A stretch of DNA of 32,771 nucleotides from an uncultured Synergistales bacterium (GTDB lineage: Bacteria; Synergistota; Synergistia; Synergistales; Aminobacteriaceae), in NCBI GenBank assembly GCA_905233215.1, contig CAJODC010000021.1, forward strand, positions 1 through 32,771, in the 5' to 3' direction. Both the position numbers and the translations under genes were made by a program. The notes below the pieces were generated by a model. That model did no database searches. It was given only the letters and a program-made list of their open reading frames with translations, and had not been told where the DNA came from. Below are positions 1 through 8,069 of this stretch, piece after piece (positions within the stretch are counted from its first letter, which is position 1; every line of letters starts with the position of its first letter).

Positions 1-11
1 AGGTTAATTTC

Positions 12-1340
12 ATGTACACAGGCAAGCATGGCAGAGTGTTGGGTATCGTCTTGGCCGGTGGTAAAGGCGAACGCTTAATGCCCCTCACAAGTTACCGCGC
101 AAAACCTGCCGTCTACTTCGCAGCAAAGTACCGTATCATTGATTTTGCCCTCTCCAACCTCATCAACAGCGGTATCTATTCAGTCTACGTTCTGACACAG
201 TTCAAGAGCCAATCGCTTAATGAACACATCGAACGCGGCTGGCAGTTCGGCGGTGCTATGAGAGGCAGAGACTTCTTCGTTACCACAATACCGGCTCAGA
301 TGTGGAGCGGTGAACACTGGTTTCAGGGAACAGCCGATGCAGTGTATCAGGCAAAACACATGATTACGCGCTACAGGGCTGACAGAGTGTGTATCTTCGC
401 TGCCGACCATATCTACAAGATGGACGTTGACCAGATGATCGCTTATCACATGGCACAGCACGCTGATGTTACAATCGCTGCTAATGTCGTCCCAGTAGCG
501 GAAGCAACAGAGTTCGGCTGCATCAAGACTGACAAGACCGGCAGAATTATCGAGTTCCAGGAAAAACCCAAGAACCCTCCCGAAATTCCGGGTAAACCGG
601 GCTTCTCTTATGTCTCAATGGGCAACTACGTCTTTGAACGCAAAGTACTCGAAGAAGCCCTCGATGATGACGCAATGAAAGAGGAAACTCATCACGATTT
701 CGGCAAAGACATTATCCCTGACCTTGTCGCTCACGGTATGAAGGTCTGCGCTTATGACTTCTCAACAAACGTTCTTCCTCACCCGTCAGCGGAAACCGAG
801 TTAATCCACCAGTGGAGAACCGATAAGCCCTATTGGCGCGATGTAGGAACGCTCAAGGCTTATTGGCAGGCTCACATGGAACTCATCGGACATGAGTCGG
901 AAATGACGCTCTACAATCCTATGTGGCCGATTCGCACAGTCTCCTACGGCGATCCCCCTTCGTATTGTTACCCCGACAGCGGACACCCCTGCAACATCAA
1001 CAGAGTCATGTTGTCGGAAGGTAGCAGGATTTTCGGTGCTGACGTGTCAAACTCGGTCTTGGCGAGAAACTGTCTCATTCAGGCAGGCAGCGTTGTCGAA
1101 GAAAGTATCATCGGCCATGATGTAGTCATCGGCAGAAATTGCCGCATCAAACGCGCCATCATTGACGGCCATAACATCATTCCTGATGGTACTGTCATCG
1201 GTGAAGACCCTGATGTTGACGCGAAGAATTACTACGTTGACCCGAAGTCGGGTATCGTTGTCGCCGGAGTTCCCAAAGAACTTTACCTGACCGGAAGCGA
1301 TGAAAGTCAGGAAGGCCAGAGCTGGGACACTATGGGCTAA
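12..1340 (+). CDS. glgC: Glucose-1-phosphate adenylyltransferase (ADP-glucose pyrophosphorylase)
   Basis: Makes ADP-glucose from glucose-1-phosphate and ATP, the committed step of bacterial glycogen synthesis in the cytosol. The 442-residue product has the nucleotidyltransferase loop LAGGKGERL at residues 14-22, the AKPAV segment that follows it, the FAADHIYKMD metal/substrate segment near 130-140, the sugar-phosphate motif FQEKPKNP near 180-187, and a C-terminal left-handed beta-helix rich in I/V-G repeats (about 330-410) typical of GlgC. Length matches the family (about 400-440). An AGGTT at the window edge could be its Shine-Dalgarno. No other glycogen gene is visible downstream; the transcript seems to end at the hairpin after the stop codon. 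Upstream context is cut off. Confidence 0.96.
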   Translation: MYTGKHGRVLGIVLAGGKGERLMPLTSYRAKPAVYFAAKYRIIDFALSNLINSGIYSVYVLTQFKSQSLNEHIERGWQFGGAMRGRDFFVTTIPAQMWSGEHWFQGTADAVYQAKHMITRYRADRVCIFAADHIYKMDVDQMIAYHMAQHADVTIAANVVPVAEATEFGCIKTDKTGRIIEFQEKPKNPPEIPGKPGFSYVSMGNYVFERKVLEEALDDDAMKEETHHDFGKDIIPDLVAHGMKVCAYDFSTNVLPHPSAETELIHQWRTDKPYWRDVGTLKAYWQAHMELIGHESEMTLYNPMWPIRTVSYGDPPSYCYPDSGHPCNINRVMLSEGSRIFGADVSNSVLARNCLIQAGSVVEESIIGHDVVIGRNCRIKRAIIDGHNIIPDGTVIGEDPDVDAKNYYVDPKSGIVVAGVPKELYLTGSDESQEGQSWDTMG

Positions 1341-1356
1341 ATTTGAATTTCTTTCG

Positions 1357-1390
1357 GCACCTCTCAACTTTTGGGGGGTGCTGTTTTTTT
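1357..1390 (+). terminator. Intrinsic terminator after glgC
   Basis: A 9-bp stem pairs GCACCTCTC (1357-1365) with GGGGGGTGC (1373-1381), including two G-U pairs, around a 7-nt loop. A run of seven T follows at 1384-1390. The T-run ends directly against the GGAGG (1391-1395) of the next gene. Confidence 0.85.
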
Positions 1391-1400
1391 GGAGGTCATC

Positions 1401-2363
1401 ATGTCGTTGTTAGAGAAATTAGTAAACTTTGAGAGAAAATACATTCGTTTCACTCCGTATTACCCGAGAAAAGTCAGCTTAAACCCAAATGAGCCCGAAA
1501 TCTTCAACAATAACGGAGAGAGGCTTCATGTCTTCTTCTTGTCTGACAGGGAGAATGCTCATAATCCTTACTGGTCGACTAAACCTAAATATATTTTCTG
1601 GGACAGGTACAATTACGGTCTCAAAACTCATTTCTACACTCATTACGAAGCCTTCAACACTGTCGGTAATCCTGAGCGCAAATTCGCAATGTTGATTGAG
1701 TCAAGAGCCGTCAGTCAAAAAAGTTACAGGAAATTTATTCGTGAAAAAAGCTACATTGAGAATGAGTTTGAGATGCTCTTCACTTATGACGCTGAAATCC
1801 TTGACACTTTCAGTAACGCTAAATTCGTTCCCTTTTGCGCTGAGTATTGGTACGGCAAATATGACAGAAGCGTTACCCTTGACTGTGAGAATTATTTGAG
1901 AAAGTCTAAGAACATCTCAATTCTAGCGTCTGATAAAAATTCATGCTTCCTTCACAAAGTCAGAAAGAAAATCGCTCGCACTTGCAAACGTGATAACCTC
2001 GCTGATACTTTCGGAACTTTTGACGGCGGTAATTGGGTCGTCCCTGAATTTACCCTCAAGGATTACAGGTTCTCAATCATTGTCGAGAATGACCAGACAC
2101 CTTACTTCTTCACTGAGAAAATCACTAACTGTTTCGCCTCGCAGACTATCCCTGTCTATCTCGGTGCTACGAAAATTCATGAGTTCTTCAACCCTGACGG
2201 CATCATTACCTTCAATGTGAATGACAATATCGTTGACGTTCTCAGACAGTGTACACAAAATGAATATCTGCGAAGACTTCCGGCTGTCATCGAGAATTTC
2301 AACAAAGTCAGAGATTATGACAACGTTATGGACTTCATGTTCGTGAATTATCTTGCGTTTTAA
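1401..2363 (+). CDS. Glycosyltransferase family 10 (fucosyltransferase-like) protein
   Basis: Likely transfers a sugar, classically L-fucose from GDP-fucose, onto a surface glycan. The 320-residue protein carries the GT10 C-terminal signature near residues 220-265: FSIIVEN, then FFTEKITNCFASQTIPVYLG, then a Phe-Asn-Pro-Asp-Gly segment, matching the family's FxxxxEN...TEK...G..PVYLG pattern. No signal peptide or membrane segment is evident. I chose ATG 1401 because GGAGG lies 5 nt upstream; an upstream in-frame TTG at 1371 sits inside the glgC terminator stem. The gene stands alone between a glycogen gene and the flagellar operon, with no GDP-fucose synthesis genes nearby. Acceptor and exact sugar cannot be told; flagellin or surface polysaccharide modification is a guess. 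Confidence 0.8.
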   Translation: MSLLEKLVNFERKYIRFTPYYPRKVSLNPNEPEIFNNNGERLHVFFLSDRENAHNPYWSTKPKYIFWDRYNYGLKTHFYTHYEAFNTVGNPERKFAMLIESRAVSQKSYRKFIREKSYIENEFEMLFTYDAEILDTFSNAKFVPFCAEYWYGKYDRSVTLDCENYLRKSKNISILASDKNSCFLHKVRKKIARTCKRDNLADTFGTFDGGNWVVPEFTLKDYRFSIIVENDQTPYFFTEKITNCFASQTIPVYLGATKIHEFFNPDGIITFNVNDNIVDVLRQCTQNEYLRRLPAVIENFNKVRDYDNVMDFMFVNYLAF

Positions 2364-2406
2364 GGTAAAATTGTAAGGATTTTTCAATGAATGGAGGAGT
2401 CTAACT

Positions 2407-4554
2407 TTGGCTGAAACTGCCGCCGCTTTGCCTTCTATGCGCAAACAAGTACAGAATTATTCTGACATCGGCGTCGCTCTCTTGATGGTTCTCATCATCA
2501 TTATGATGGTCGTACCTCTGCCCACTTGGCTCATTGATATTCTCCTCTCCATGAATATTACTCTCGGAGTCGTTACTCTTCTTGTTACTTTCTACGTCAA
2601 AAGAGCTTTAGACCTCTCGATTTTCCCTACTCTATTGCTCATCTCTACGTTGTTCAGATTGTCCCTCAACGTCTCTACTACTAGGCTCATTCTCCTTTAT
2701 GGCAATGCCGGTGAGTTGATTAACGCTTTCGGGAACTTCGTTGTCGGCGGTAATTATGTAGTCGGTATCATCATGTTCTTGATACTCGTCATCATTCAAA
2801 TGCTCGTCATCACTAAAGGTGCTGAAAGAGTCGCTGAAGTCGCCGCCCGTTTCACCCTCGATGCTATGCCCGGTAAACAAATGTCCATTGATGCTGATTT
2901 GAACTCTGGGTTGATTGATGAACAGGGCGCAAAGCAACGCCGTCAAGACATTCAACGTGAAGCCGACTTTTACGGTGCTATGGACGGTGCCAGCAAGTTC
3001 GTCAAAGGTGATGCCATCGCTGGTCTCATCATAACTACTATAAACATCATCGGCGGTCTCTCCATCGGTATATTCATGCGCGGTATGGACGCTGCTCAAG
3101 CCGCCGGGCATTACAGCCTCCTTACGGTCGGTGATGGTCTTGTCGGCCAAATTCCTGCTCTCCTCATGTCTACCGCTATGGGTGTCATCGTTACCAGAGC
3201 CGCGGCTAGTTCTGAGCTTGGCCCCGACTTGATTAACTCGTTCACTAAATATCCTAGACCTCTATACATCGCTTCTGGTATGTTGATGTCTATGGGTCTC
3301 ATTCCCGGTCTTCCCACTGTACCGTTCGTTACGCTGTCAATTCTCATGGGCGGTCTAGGTTACGCCGTCAGCCGTGAAGCATCAGTTCAGGAAATCGCCG
3401 CTGAGGAACAAGCTCAAGCCCCCTCAACAGGTGCACAGGCTCCGGCAGGTCAGCCTTCAGCAGGTGCGCAAGTTCCAGCAGGTCAGCCTGAAGCTCAAAA
3501 AGCAGAGCCAGTCTCGCCCGAAGATGTCATGAAGCTCTTGACCGTTGAACCTATGGAGGCTGAAATCGGTTACGCTATCATTCCTCTCATTGACCCGGCT
3601 CAAGGCGGCGACATGTTGGACAGAATTGGCACTATACGAAAGCAGATGGCGTTAGAGATGGGTATTGTCGTCCCTCCTATCAGAATTAGAGATAATATAC
3701 AGATTAAGCCAACAGAATATATTTTGCGTGTCAAAGGAGCTGAAGCAGGTAGAGGCGAATTGTTGCCTGACCACTACTTGGCCATGAATACCGGAGCCGC
3801 TGAGGAAGATTTAATCGGCGTTCCCACTAAAGAACCTGCCTTCGGGCTTCCGGCTCTGTGGATTTCTCCCGATTTGCGCGATAAGGCTGAAGCTATGGGT
3901 TACACTGTCGTTGACGCTCCGTCCGTTCTCGCTACTCATCTCTCTGAAGTCATCAAAAAGAATGGCGCAGAGCTTCTCACTCGTCAGGAAGTCCAGAAAT
4001 TAACCGATATGGTCAAGGAAACCGCTCCCGCCGTCATCGATGAGTTGTTGTCGTCTTTGTCGTTAGGCGAAATTCAGAAGGTACTTCAGAACTTAATTCG
4101 TGAACAGATACCAATTCGGGATTTGGTTACTATATTCGAGGCTCTCGCTGACTTCGGCAAAATGTCAAGAAGTGTCGATTTCCTCACTGAACGCGCTAGA
4201 GAAGCTCTCTCTCGTCTCATCTCCCTAAAAATTCAAGGCCCGGACGGTGTCATCACTGCTGCTACCCTCTCGCCTAATTGGGAACAGAAAATCATGGCTG
4301 GGGTTGACGGTGATTTAACTCGGGGCTGGCAGCTCAATTTAGACCCTCGTGAAGTTCAGAAAATGATTTCAGCTATCTCAAGAGCTATGGACGAGATGAT
4401 TGTCAAAAATTTACCTCCTGTCCTGCTCGTTCACCCCGATGTCAGGCTCATCGTCAGACGCTTAATCGAAGGGTCTATCAATAATATCTTCGTTGTGTCG
4501 TATAATGAAATCGTTAGAGGCGTTCAGGTCAAAACTGTCGGAATGGTGGAATAA
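2407..4554 (+). CDS. flhA: Flagellar type III export gate protein FlhA
   Basis: Core membrane component of the flagellar export gate; its cytosolic domain docks chaperone-substrate complexes. The 715-residue product has about eight hydrophobic segments in residues 20-330, the conserved cytoplasmic loop of the FHIPEP family around residues 145-200 (FTLDAMPGKQMSIDADLNSG), a Pro/Ala/Gln-rich linker (about 335-370) and the soluble C-terminal domain. The start is a TTG at 2407, set by GGAGGAG at 2393-2399; no better ATG exists nearby. The linker contains a 33-bp tandem duplication and makes the protein slightly longer than usual (about 690). flhF follows after 3 nt, so the two are surely cotranscribed. 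Confidence 0.96.
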   Translation: MAETAAALPSMRKQVQNYSDIGVALLMVLIIIMMVVPLPTWLIDILLSMNITLGVVTLLVTFYVKRALDLSIFPTLLLISTLFRLSLNVSTTRLILLYGNAGELINAFGNFVVGGNYVVGIIMFLILVIIQMLVITKGAERVAEVAARFTLDAMPGKQMSIDADLNSGLIDEQGAKQRRQDIQREADFYGAMDGASKFVKGDAIAGLIITTINIIGGLSIGIFMRGMDAAQAAGHYSLLTVGDGLVGQIPALLMSTAMGVIVTRAAASSELGPDLINSFTKYPRPLYIASGMLMSMGLIPGLPTVPFVTLSILMGGLGYAVSREASVQEIAAEEQAQAPSTGAQAPAGQPSAGAQVPAGQPEAQKAEPVSPEDVMKLLTVEPMEAEIGYAIIPLIDPAQGGDMLDRIGTIRKQMALEMGIVVPPIRIRDNIQIKPTEYILRVKGAEAGRGELLPDHYLAMNTGAAEEDLIGVPTKEPAFGLPALWISPDLRDKAEAMGYTVVDAPSVLATHLSEVIKKNGAELLTRQEVQKLTDMVKETAPAVIDELLSSLSLGEIQKVLQNLIREQIPIRDLVTIFEALADFGKMSRSVDFLTERAREALSRLISLKIQGPDGVITAATLSPNWEQKIMAGVDGDLTRGWQLNLDPREVQKMISAISRAMDEMIVKNLPPVLLVHPDVRLIVRRLIEGSINNIFVVSYNEIVRGVQVKTVGMVE
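3428..3493 (+). repeat. Two 33-bp imperfect tandem repeats in the flhA linker
   Basis: Units 3428-3460 and 3461-3493 differ at only a few positions and keep frame, encoding a duplicated GAQ(A/V)PAGQP segment. They lie in the poorly conserved linker between the membrane and cytosolic domains, where length change is tolerated. Confidence 0.8.
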
Positions 4555-4557
4555 TTT

Positions 4558-6024
4558 ATGCGTGTAACTAATCAGATTACTTTCACAGCTAAAGATGACG
4601 CTGAAGCATTGAGATTGGCTTCAGAAAGGCTCGGGCGCGATGCTGTCATCTTGTCTACTCAAATGATTAAGGAAGGCGGTGTACTGGGACTTTTCCAGCG
4701 TTCAGTACTCAAAGTTACCGCTGGCATTCTTGAGGACGATACTCCGAAAGTTACACCAAAATCAAGGCCTGTCTCGCCCGTCTCCACTATGGACGAAGAT
4801 ACAAGGCGTGAAAATCTTATCGCTTTCCAAAAGTTAATGGAGTTCAAAGAACGCGGCACTGTTACTCCGTCAGCTCCTTTAGGCGAAGAAGGCTATACAC
4901 TCCCGAATGATAACGTCAAAATCTCCCCTGAAGGCTTGAGGAATGCTTATGGTCTCACCACTAAGCCCGCCCCTGTGAGTGTTCAAACCCCTTCGTCCTC
5001 CGTCCCTTACTCAGGGGAGGCAACTTGGGACAAGACCGGCAATCCCATTCATCAGCCCTCCGTCCCTTACTCAGGGGAGGCAAGAAAGGCGACTGGTGAA
5101 ATGTCAGCAGTTCAACAAGATAATGGCGTTAAGGAGCTTAAAGACCAAGTCGGCGCGTTGGCTGATAGAATTGATGTGTTGTTGCAGAGATTGACAGCGG
5201 TTGAGCAAAGACCTCAAACTCAACAGCAGTCTTTCACTCCAGTCTCAACAGAAGACTTCACTACAGAAGAACGCCTCAGAGCTTCCGATGTTGACGAAAA
5301 ATATATCCGTAAAATCATGGCCGATTACTCTGTGTCAACAAGAAAAGGCAAAAAATTACCCTTCGCTAAATGGCTGGCTTCTCAAATCCATTGCTCAGGC
5401 GATAACGGTGGTGATGCCGCTGGAGGCCGTAAAGTCATGTTACTCGGCCCCACCGGTGTCGGCAAAACTACTACCATCGCTAAACTCGCCGCCATTAAAG
5501 CACTTTGGGAACACAAAAGAGTTCTCCTCCTCACTTCTGATACCTACAGAATTGCCGCTGTCGAACAGCTCAAAACTTATGCCAAAATCTTGGGCGTTCC
5601 CATTGAGATTATTTTCGACATCGCCAGCATTCCCTCTGTCGTTGAACAGTATGATAACGCCGATATTATCCTACTCGATACCGCAGGACGTTCTCAACGT
5701 GATAAGAAAAATATCGACATCTTCGAGAATATCTATAACTCATTCACTCCCGATGCAGTCCATTTAGTATTGGCCGCTAACATGAAGTATAAAGATATGC
5801 TCGATGTCGTTGAACATATTCCAAACGTACCAATTTCTCACCTGTTGTTCACTAAACTTGATGAAACCGTCAGCTATGGCTCCATCTTCAATATTCATCA
5901 GGTCATGGGCTGTCCCGTATCTTTCTTGACTGTCGGCCAAAATGTCCCGAAAGACATCGAAACCGCTTCAGGCTCAAGAATTGCTGACTTCCTACTAAAA
6001 TCTGAAGATGAACGGAAACGCTGA
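4558..6024 (+). CDS. flhF: Flagellar biosynthesis SRP-type GTPase FlhF
   Basis: SRP-family GTPase that sets flagellar position and works with FlhG. The 488-residue product has the basic N-terminal B region, a long variable linker (about 80-225), an N domain, and a GTPase G domain from about residue 290: G1 GPTGVGKTTTIAKLAA, G2 DTYRIAAVEQL, G3 DTAGRSQRD and G4 TKLDE. The ATG at 4558 lies 3 nt after the flhA stop. The linker holds two copies of a 27-bp sequence 60 bp apart. flhG begins inside or just after its 3' end, the usual flhF-flhG pairing. Confidence 0.95.
   Translation: MRVTNQITFTAKDDAEALRLASERLGRDAVILSTQMIKEGGVLGLFQRSVLKVTAGILEDDTPKVTPKSRPVSPVSTMDEDTRRENLIAFQKLMEFKERGTVTPSAPLGEEGYTLPNDNVKISPEGLRNAYGLTTKPAPVSVQTPSSSVPYSGEATWDKTGNPIHQPSVPYSGEARKATGEMSAVQQDNGVKELKDQVGALADRIDVLLQRLTAVEQRPQTQQQSFTPVSTEDFTTEERLRASDVDEKYIRKIMADYSVSTRKGKKLPFAKWLASQIHCSGDNGGDAAGGRKVMLLGPTGVGKTTTIAKLAAIKALWEHKRVLLLTSDTYRIAAVEQLKTYAKILGVPIEIIFDIASIPSVVEQYDNADIILLDTAGRSQRDKKNIDIFENIYNSFTPDAVHLVLAANMKYKDMLDVVEHIPNVPISHLLFTKLDETVSYGSIFNIHQVMGCPVSFLTVGQNVPKDIETASGSRIADFLLKSEDERKR
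4997..5083 (+). repeat. 27-bp direct repeat inside the flhF linker
   Basis: Identical 27-bp copies at 4997-5023 and 5057-5083, exactly 60 bp (20 codons) apart, both read in frame as SVPYSGEA. Each copy begins CCTCC and ends near GGAGG, so each has short inverted ends. This resembles fragments of dispersed palindromic elements more than ordinary protein-repeat drift, but no third copy is present in this window. Confidence 0.75.
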
Positions 6025-6982
6025 TATTATGTATAATCCTGACCAAGCCGTAGAATTGAGGCGATTAGTTATAGATAACAAGAAAAATGAACAGTTCATT
6101 CAACCGAAATTACACACCATCGCTGTTCTCAGCGGTAAGGGCGGTGTCGGTAAAAGTAACCTCTCTTGCGCTCTCGCTTTCGCTTTGGCCGATTTCGGCA
6201 AAAAAGTCGTCCTCGTTGATGCCGATTTAGGATTGGCCAATCTCGACATTCTCTGCGGTGTCAGAAATGCCAGGTTCAATATCGCTCACCTCATTGACGG
6301 CTCTAGAACTTTAAGCGAAATTCTCGTTCACTTCAGAACTTCTGAACGTGCATCAAAACTCAACGGCTCAGTCTCGCTCCTCCCGGGCGGTTACGGTCTC
6401 AAAGAAATTGCTGACCTTGACGATTTCGCTATGGAACGATTGTTCCTCGAATTGTCTTCCCTCGAAGATTTGAGCGATTATCTCATCATGGACGCTGGTG
6501 CAGGTATCCACAAGGGCGCGTTGGCTTTCGCTTATGCTTCTGAATTAACTCTGCTCGTTACTACTCCTGAACCTACAAGCATTAGAGACGCTTACGGCGT
6601 GATTAAATCGCTAGGCTCCATTCCTGACGCTAAATTGATGCTCATCGTCAATATGGCCTCCTCCAGCCGTGAAGCACTCGATGTCGCTGAAAGAATTAGA
6701 CTGGCTTCTATGCAGTTCTTAGGCAACGCTCCTACTTATCTCGGCTTCGTCCTAAAAGATGACATCGTTGAACGTTCAGTCAAAAATTGCAGAATCTTCT
6801 ACAGAGATGAACCCGATGCTTCGGCCTCCATCTGTGTCAGAAATTTGGCCGGAGAATTATTGAGAGTTCTTGACGGCGAAAATTTCAATCTACAATCCGT
6901 CAATTCTCACAGCTTAAAAGGCATAAAGAGTATTTTCAGAGCTATAATATCTAGGATTAAGAAAGGAGAGAAAAATGAATAA
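6008..6982 (+). CDS. flhG: Flagellar number regulator FlhG (MinD-like ATPase)
   Basis: MinD/ParA-type ATPase that restricts flagellar number and stimulates the FlhF GTPase. The product (324 residues) carries DQAVELR at residues 12-18, matching the DQAxxLR activating helix of FlhG, then the deviant Walker A SGKGGVGKSN at 42-51, the switch DADLGLANLD and a C-terminal amphipathic region suited to membrane binding. Start choice: ATG 6008 overlaps flhF by 17 nt; an in-frame ATG at 6029 would place the start 4 nt after flhF and would still include the DQAxxLR motif. The 3' end overlaps cheB by 8 nt. Confidence 0.93.
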   Translation: MNGNADIMYNPDQAVELRRLVIDNKKNEQFIQPKLHTIAVLSGKGGVGKSNLSCALAFALADFGKKVVLVDADLGLANLDILCGVRNARFNIAHLIDGSRTLSEILVHFRTSERASKLNGSVSLLPGGYGLKEIADLDDFAMERLFLELSSLEDLSDYLIMDAGAGIHKGALAFAYASELTLLVTTPEPTSIRDAYGVIKSLGSIPDAKLMLIVNMASSSREALDVAERIRLASMQFLGNAPTYLGFVLKDDIVERSVKNCRIFYRDEPDASASICVRNLAGELLRVLDGENFNLQSVNSHSLKGIKSIFRAIISRIKKGEKNE

Positions 6983-8024
6983 AATTAAAGTTCTTATCGT
7001 TGATGACAGTGCATTGATGAGACAGTTCATCGGCGATATTCTTAAATCTGACCCAAGAATTGACGTTGTCGGCACCGCTAGAGACGGCAAAGACGCTTTG
7101 AAACAAATTCAAGCACTCAAACCCGATGTCGTTACTATGGATGTTGAAATGCCCGTGATGGACGGGATTACCGCTCTTCAGGAAATTATGCGCTCCAATC
7201 CTCTGCCCGTCATCATGCTCAGTGCCTTAACTCAAGAAGGTGCAGAAACTACTCTCAGGGCTTTATCGCTCGGCTGTGTCGACTTCATCGCTAAACCGTC
7301 AGGCTCAATTTCCCTCAACATCAAGGAAGTCAGCAGGGAAATTATCGAAAAAGTTATCGCGGCAAGTTCGGCTAAAGTCAGGACAATAACGGCCAGGGCG
7401 GCTAGTATTCCGGTAACAAAAACTGAAATCAGATCCGCTCCATTTTCGGGAAGAGTTGATATTGTCGCAATAGCTTCATCGACAGGGGGGCCTATGGCAT
7501 TGTCTGAACTTTTACCGAAACTTCCGGCAAAATTCCCGGTGCCTATCGTGATTACTCAGCACATGCCGAAAGAGTTTACCAGTTCATTCTCAAGAAGACT
7601 TAATGACGCATCGAAAATTGAAGTTGTCGAAGGCTTTGACGGCGTATCATTGAAGGCTGGAAGGGCGATAATAGCACCAGGAGGTTATCACATGTTAGTG
7701 AAGAGACGGGGTTTGAACTCGGTGTGCGTGCTGTCAGACGCTCCGCCTGAATTGAGTGTTAAGCCGTGTGCTAATGTGATGTTTCGGAGTGTGTGTGATG
7801 AATACGGCGGAAATGTGTTGTGCGTGATACTGACGGGAATGGGTCGGGACGGTACGGACGGGGCGGTTAAGTTGAAAGGCAGGGGAGCGTATGTGATAGC
7901 GGAGAGTCAAAAGACGTGTGTGGTGTATGGAATGCCGAAAGCGGCTGTTGAGGCGGGGATAGTAGATGAAGTTTTGACATTGCAAGAGATAGCCGAAGCG
8001 ATGGTGAGGATTGTGAAGGGATAA
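6975..8024 (+). CDS. cheB: Chemotaxis protein-glutamate methylesterase CheB
   Basis: Response-regulator methylesterase/deamidase that removes methyl groups from chemoreceptors when phosphorylated by CheA. The N-terminal receiver domain has the acidic pair D10/D11, phospho-acceptor D56 (in TMDVEMP) and the switch Lys in AKP. The C-terminal esterase has the catalytic Ser in ASSTGGP, His in TQHMP and Asp in GMGRDGTDG. ATG 6975 has AAGGAGAG just upstream. Length (349) is normal. Odd feature: synonymous codon use flips within the gene, from C/T-ending in the receiver to A/G-ending in the esterase domain. Confidence 0.96.
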   Translation: MNKIKVLIVDDSALMRQFIGDILKSDPRIDVVGTARDGKDALKQIQALKPDVVTMDVEMPVMDGITALQEIMRSNPLPVIMLSALTQEGAETTLRALSLGCVDFIAKPSGSISLNIKEVSREIIEKVIAASSAKVRTITARAASIPVTKTEIRSAPFSGRVDIVAIASSTGGPMALSELLPKLPAKFPVPIVITQHMPKEFTSSFSRRLNDASKIEVVEGFDGVSLKAGRAIIAPGGYHMLVKRRGLNSVCVLSDAPPELSVKPCANVMFRSVCDEYGGNVLCVILTGMGRDGTDGAVKLKGRGAYVIAESQKTCVVYGMPKAAVEAGIVDEVLTLQEIAEAMVRIVKG

Positions 8025-8069
8025 GGGATAAAATACGGATATTGAGACAGAAGGGACAGTGAAAAATAA

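Noticed and set aside
2632-3150. 172-codon minus-strand open frame inside flhA
   Set aside because: Antisense to the conserved FlhA membrane region, low-complexity acidic composition and no recognisable motif.
5201-5767. 188-codon open frame on the plus strand inside flhF
   Set aside because: Lies fully within the conserved FlhF GTPase region in another frame, with no family resemblance; a shadow caused by codon bias.
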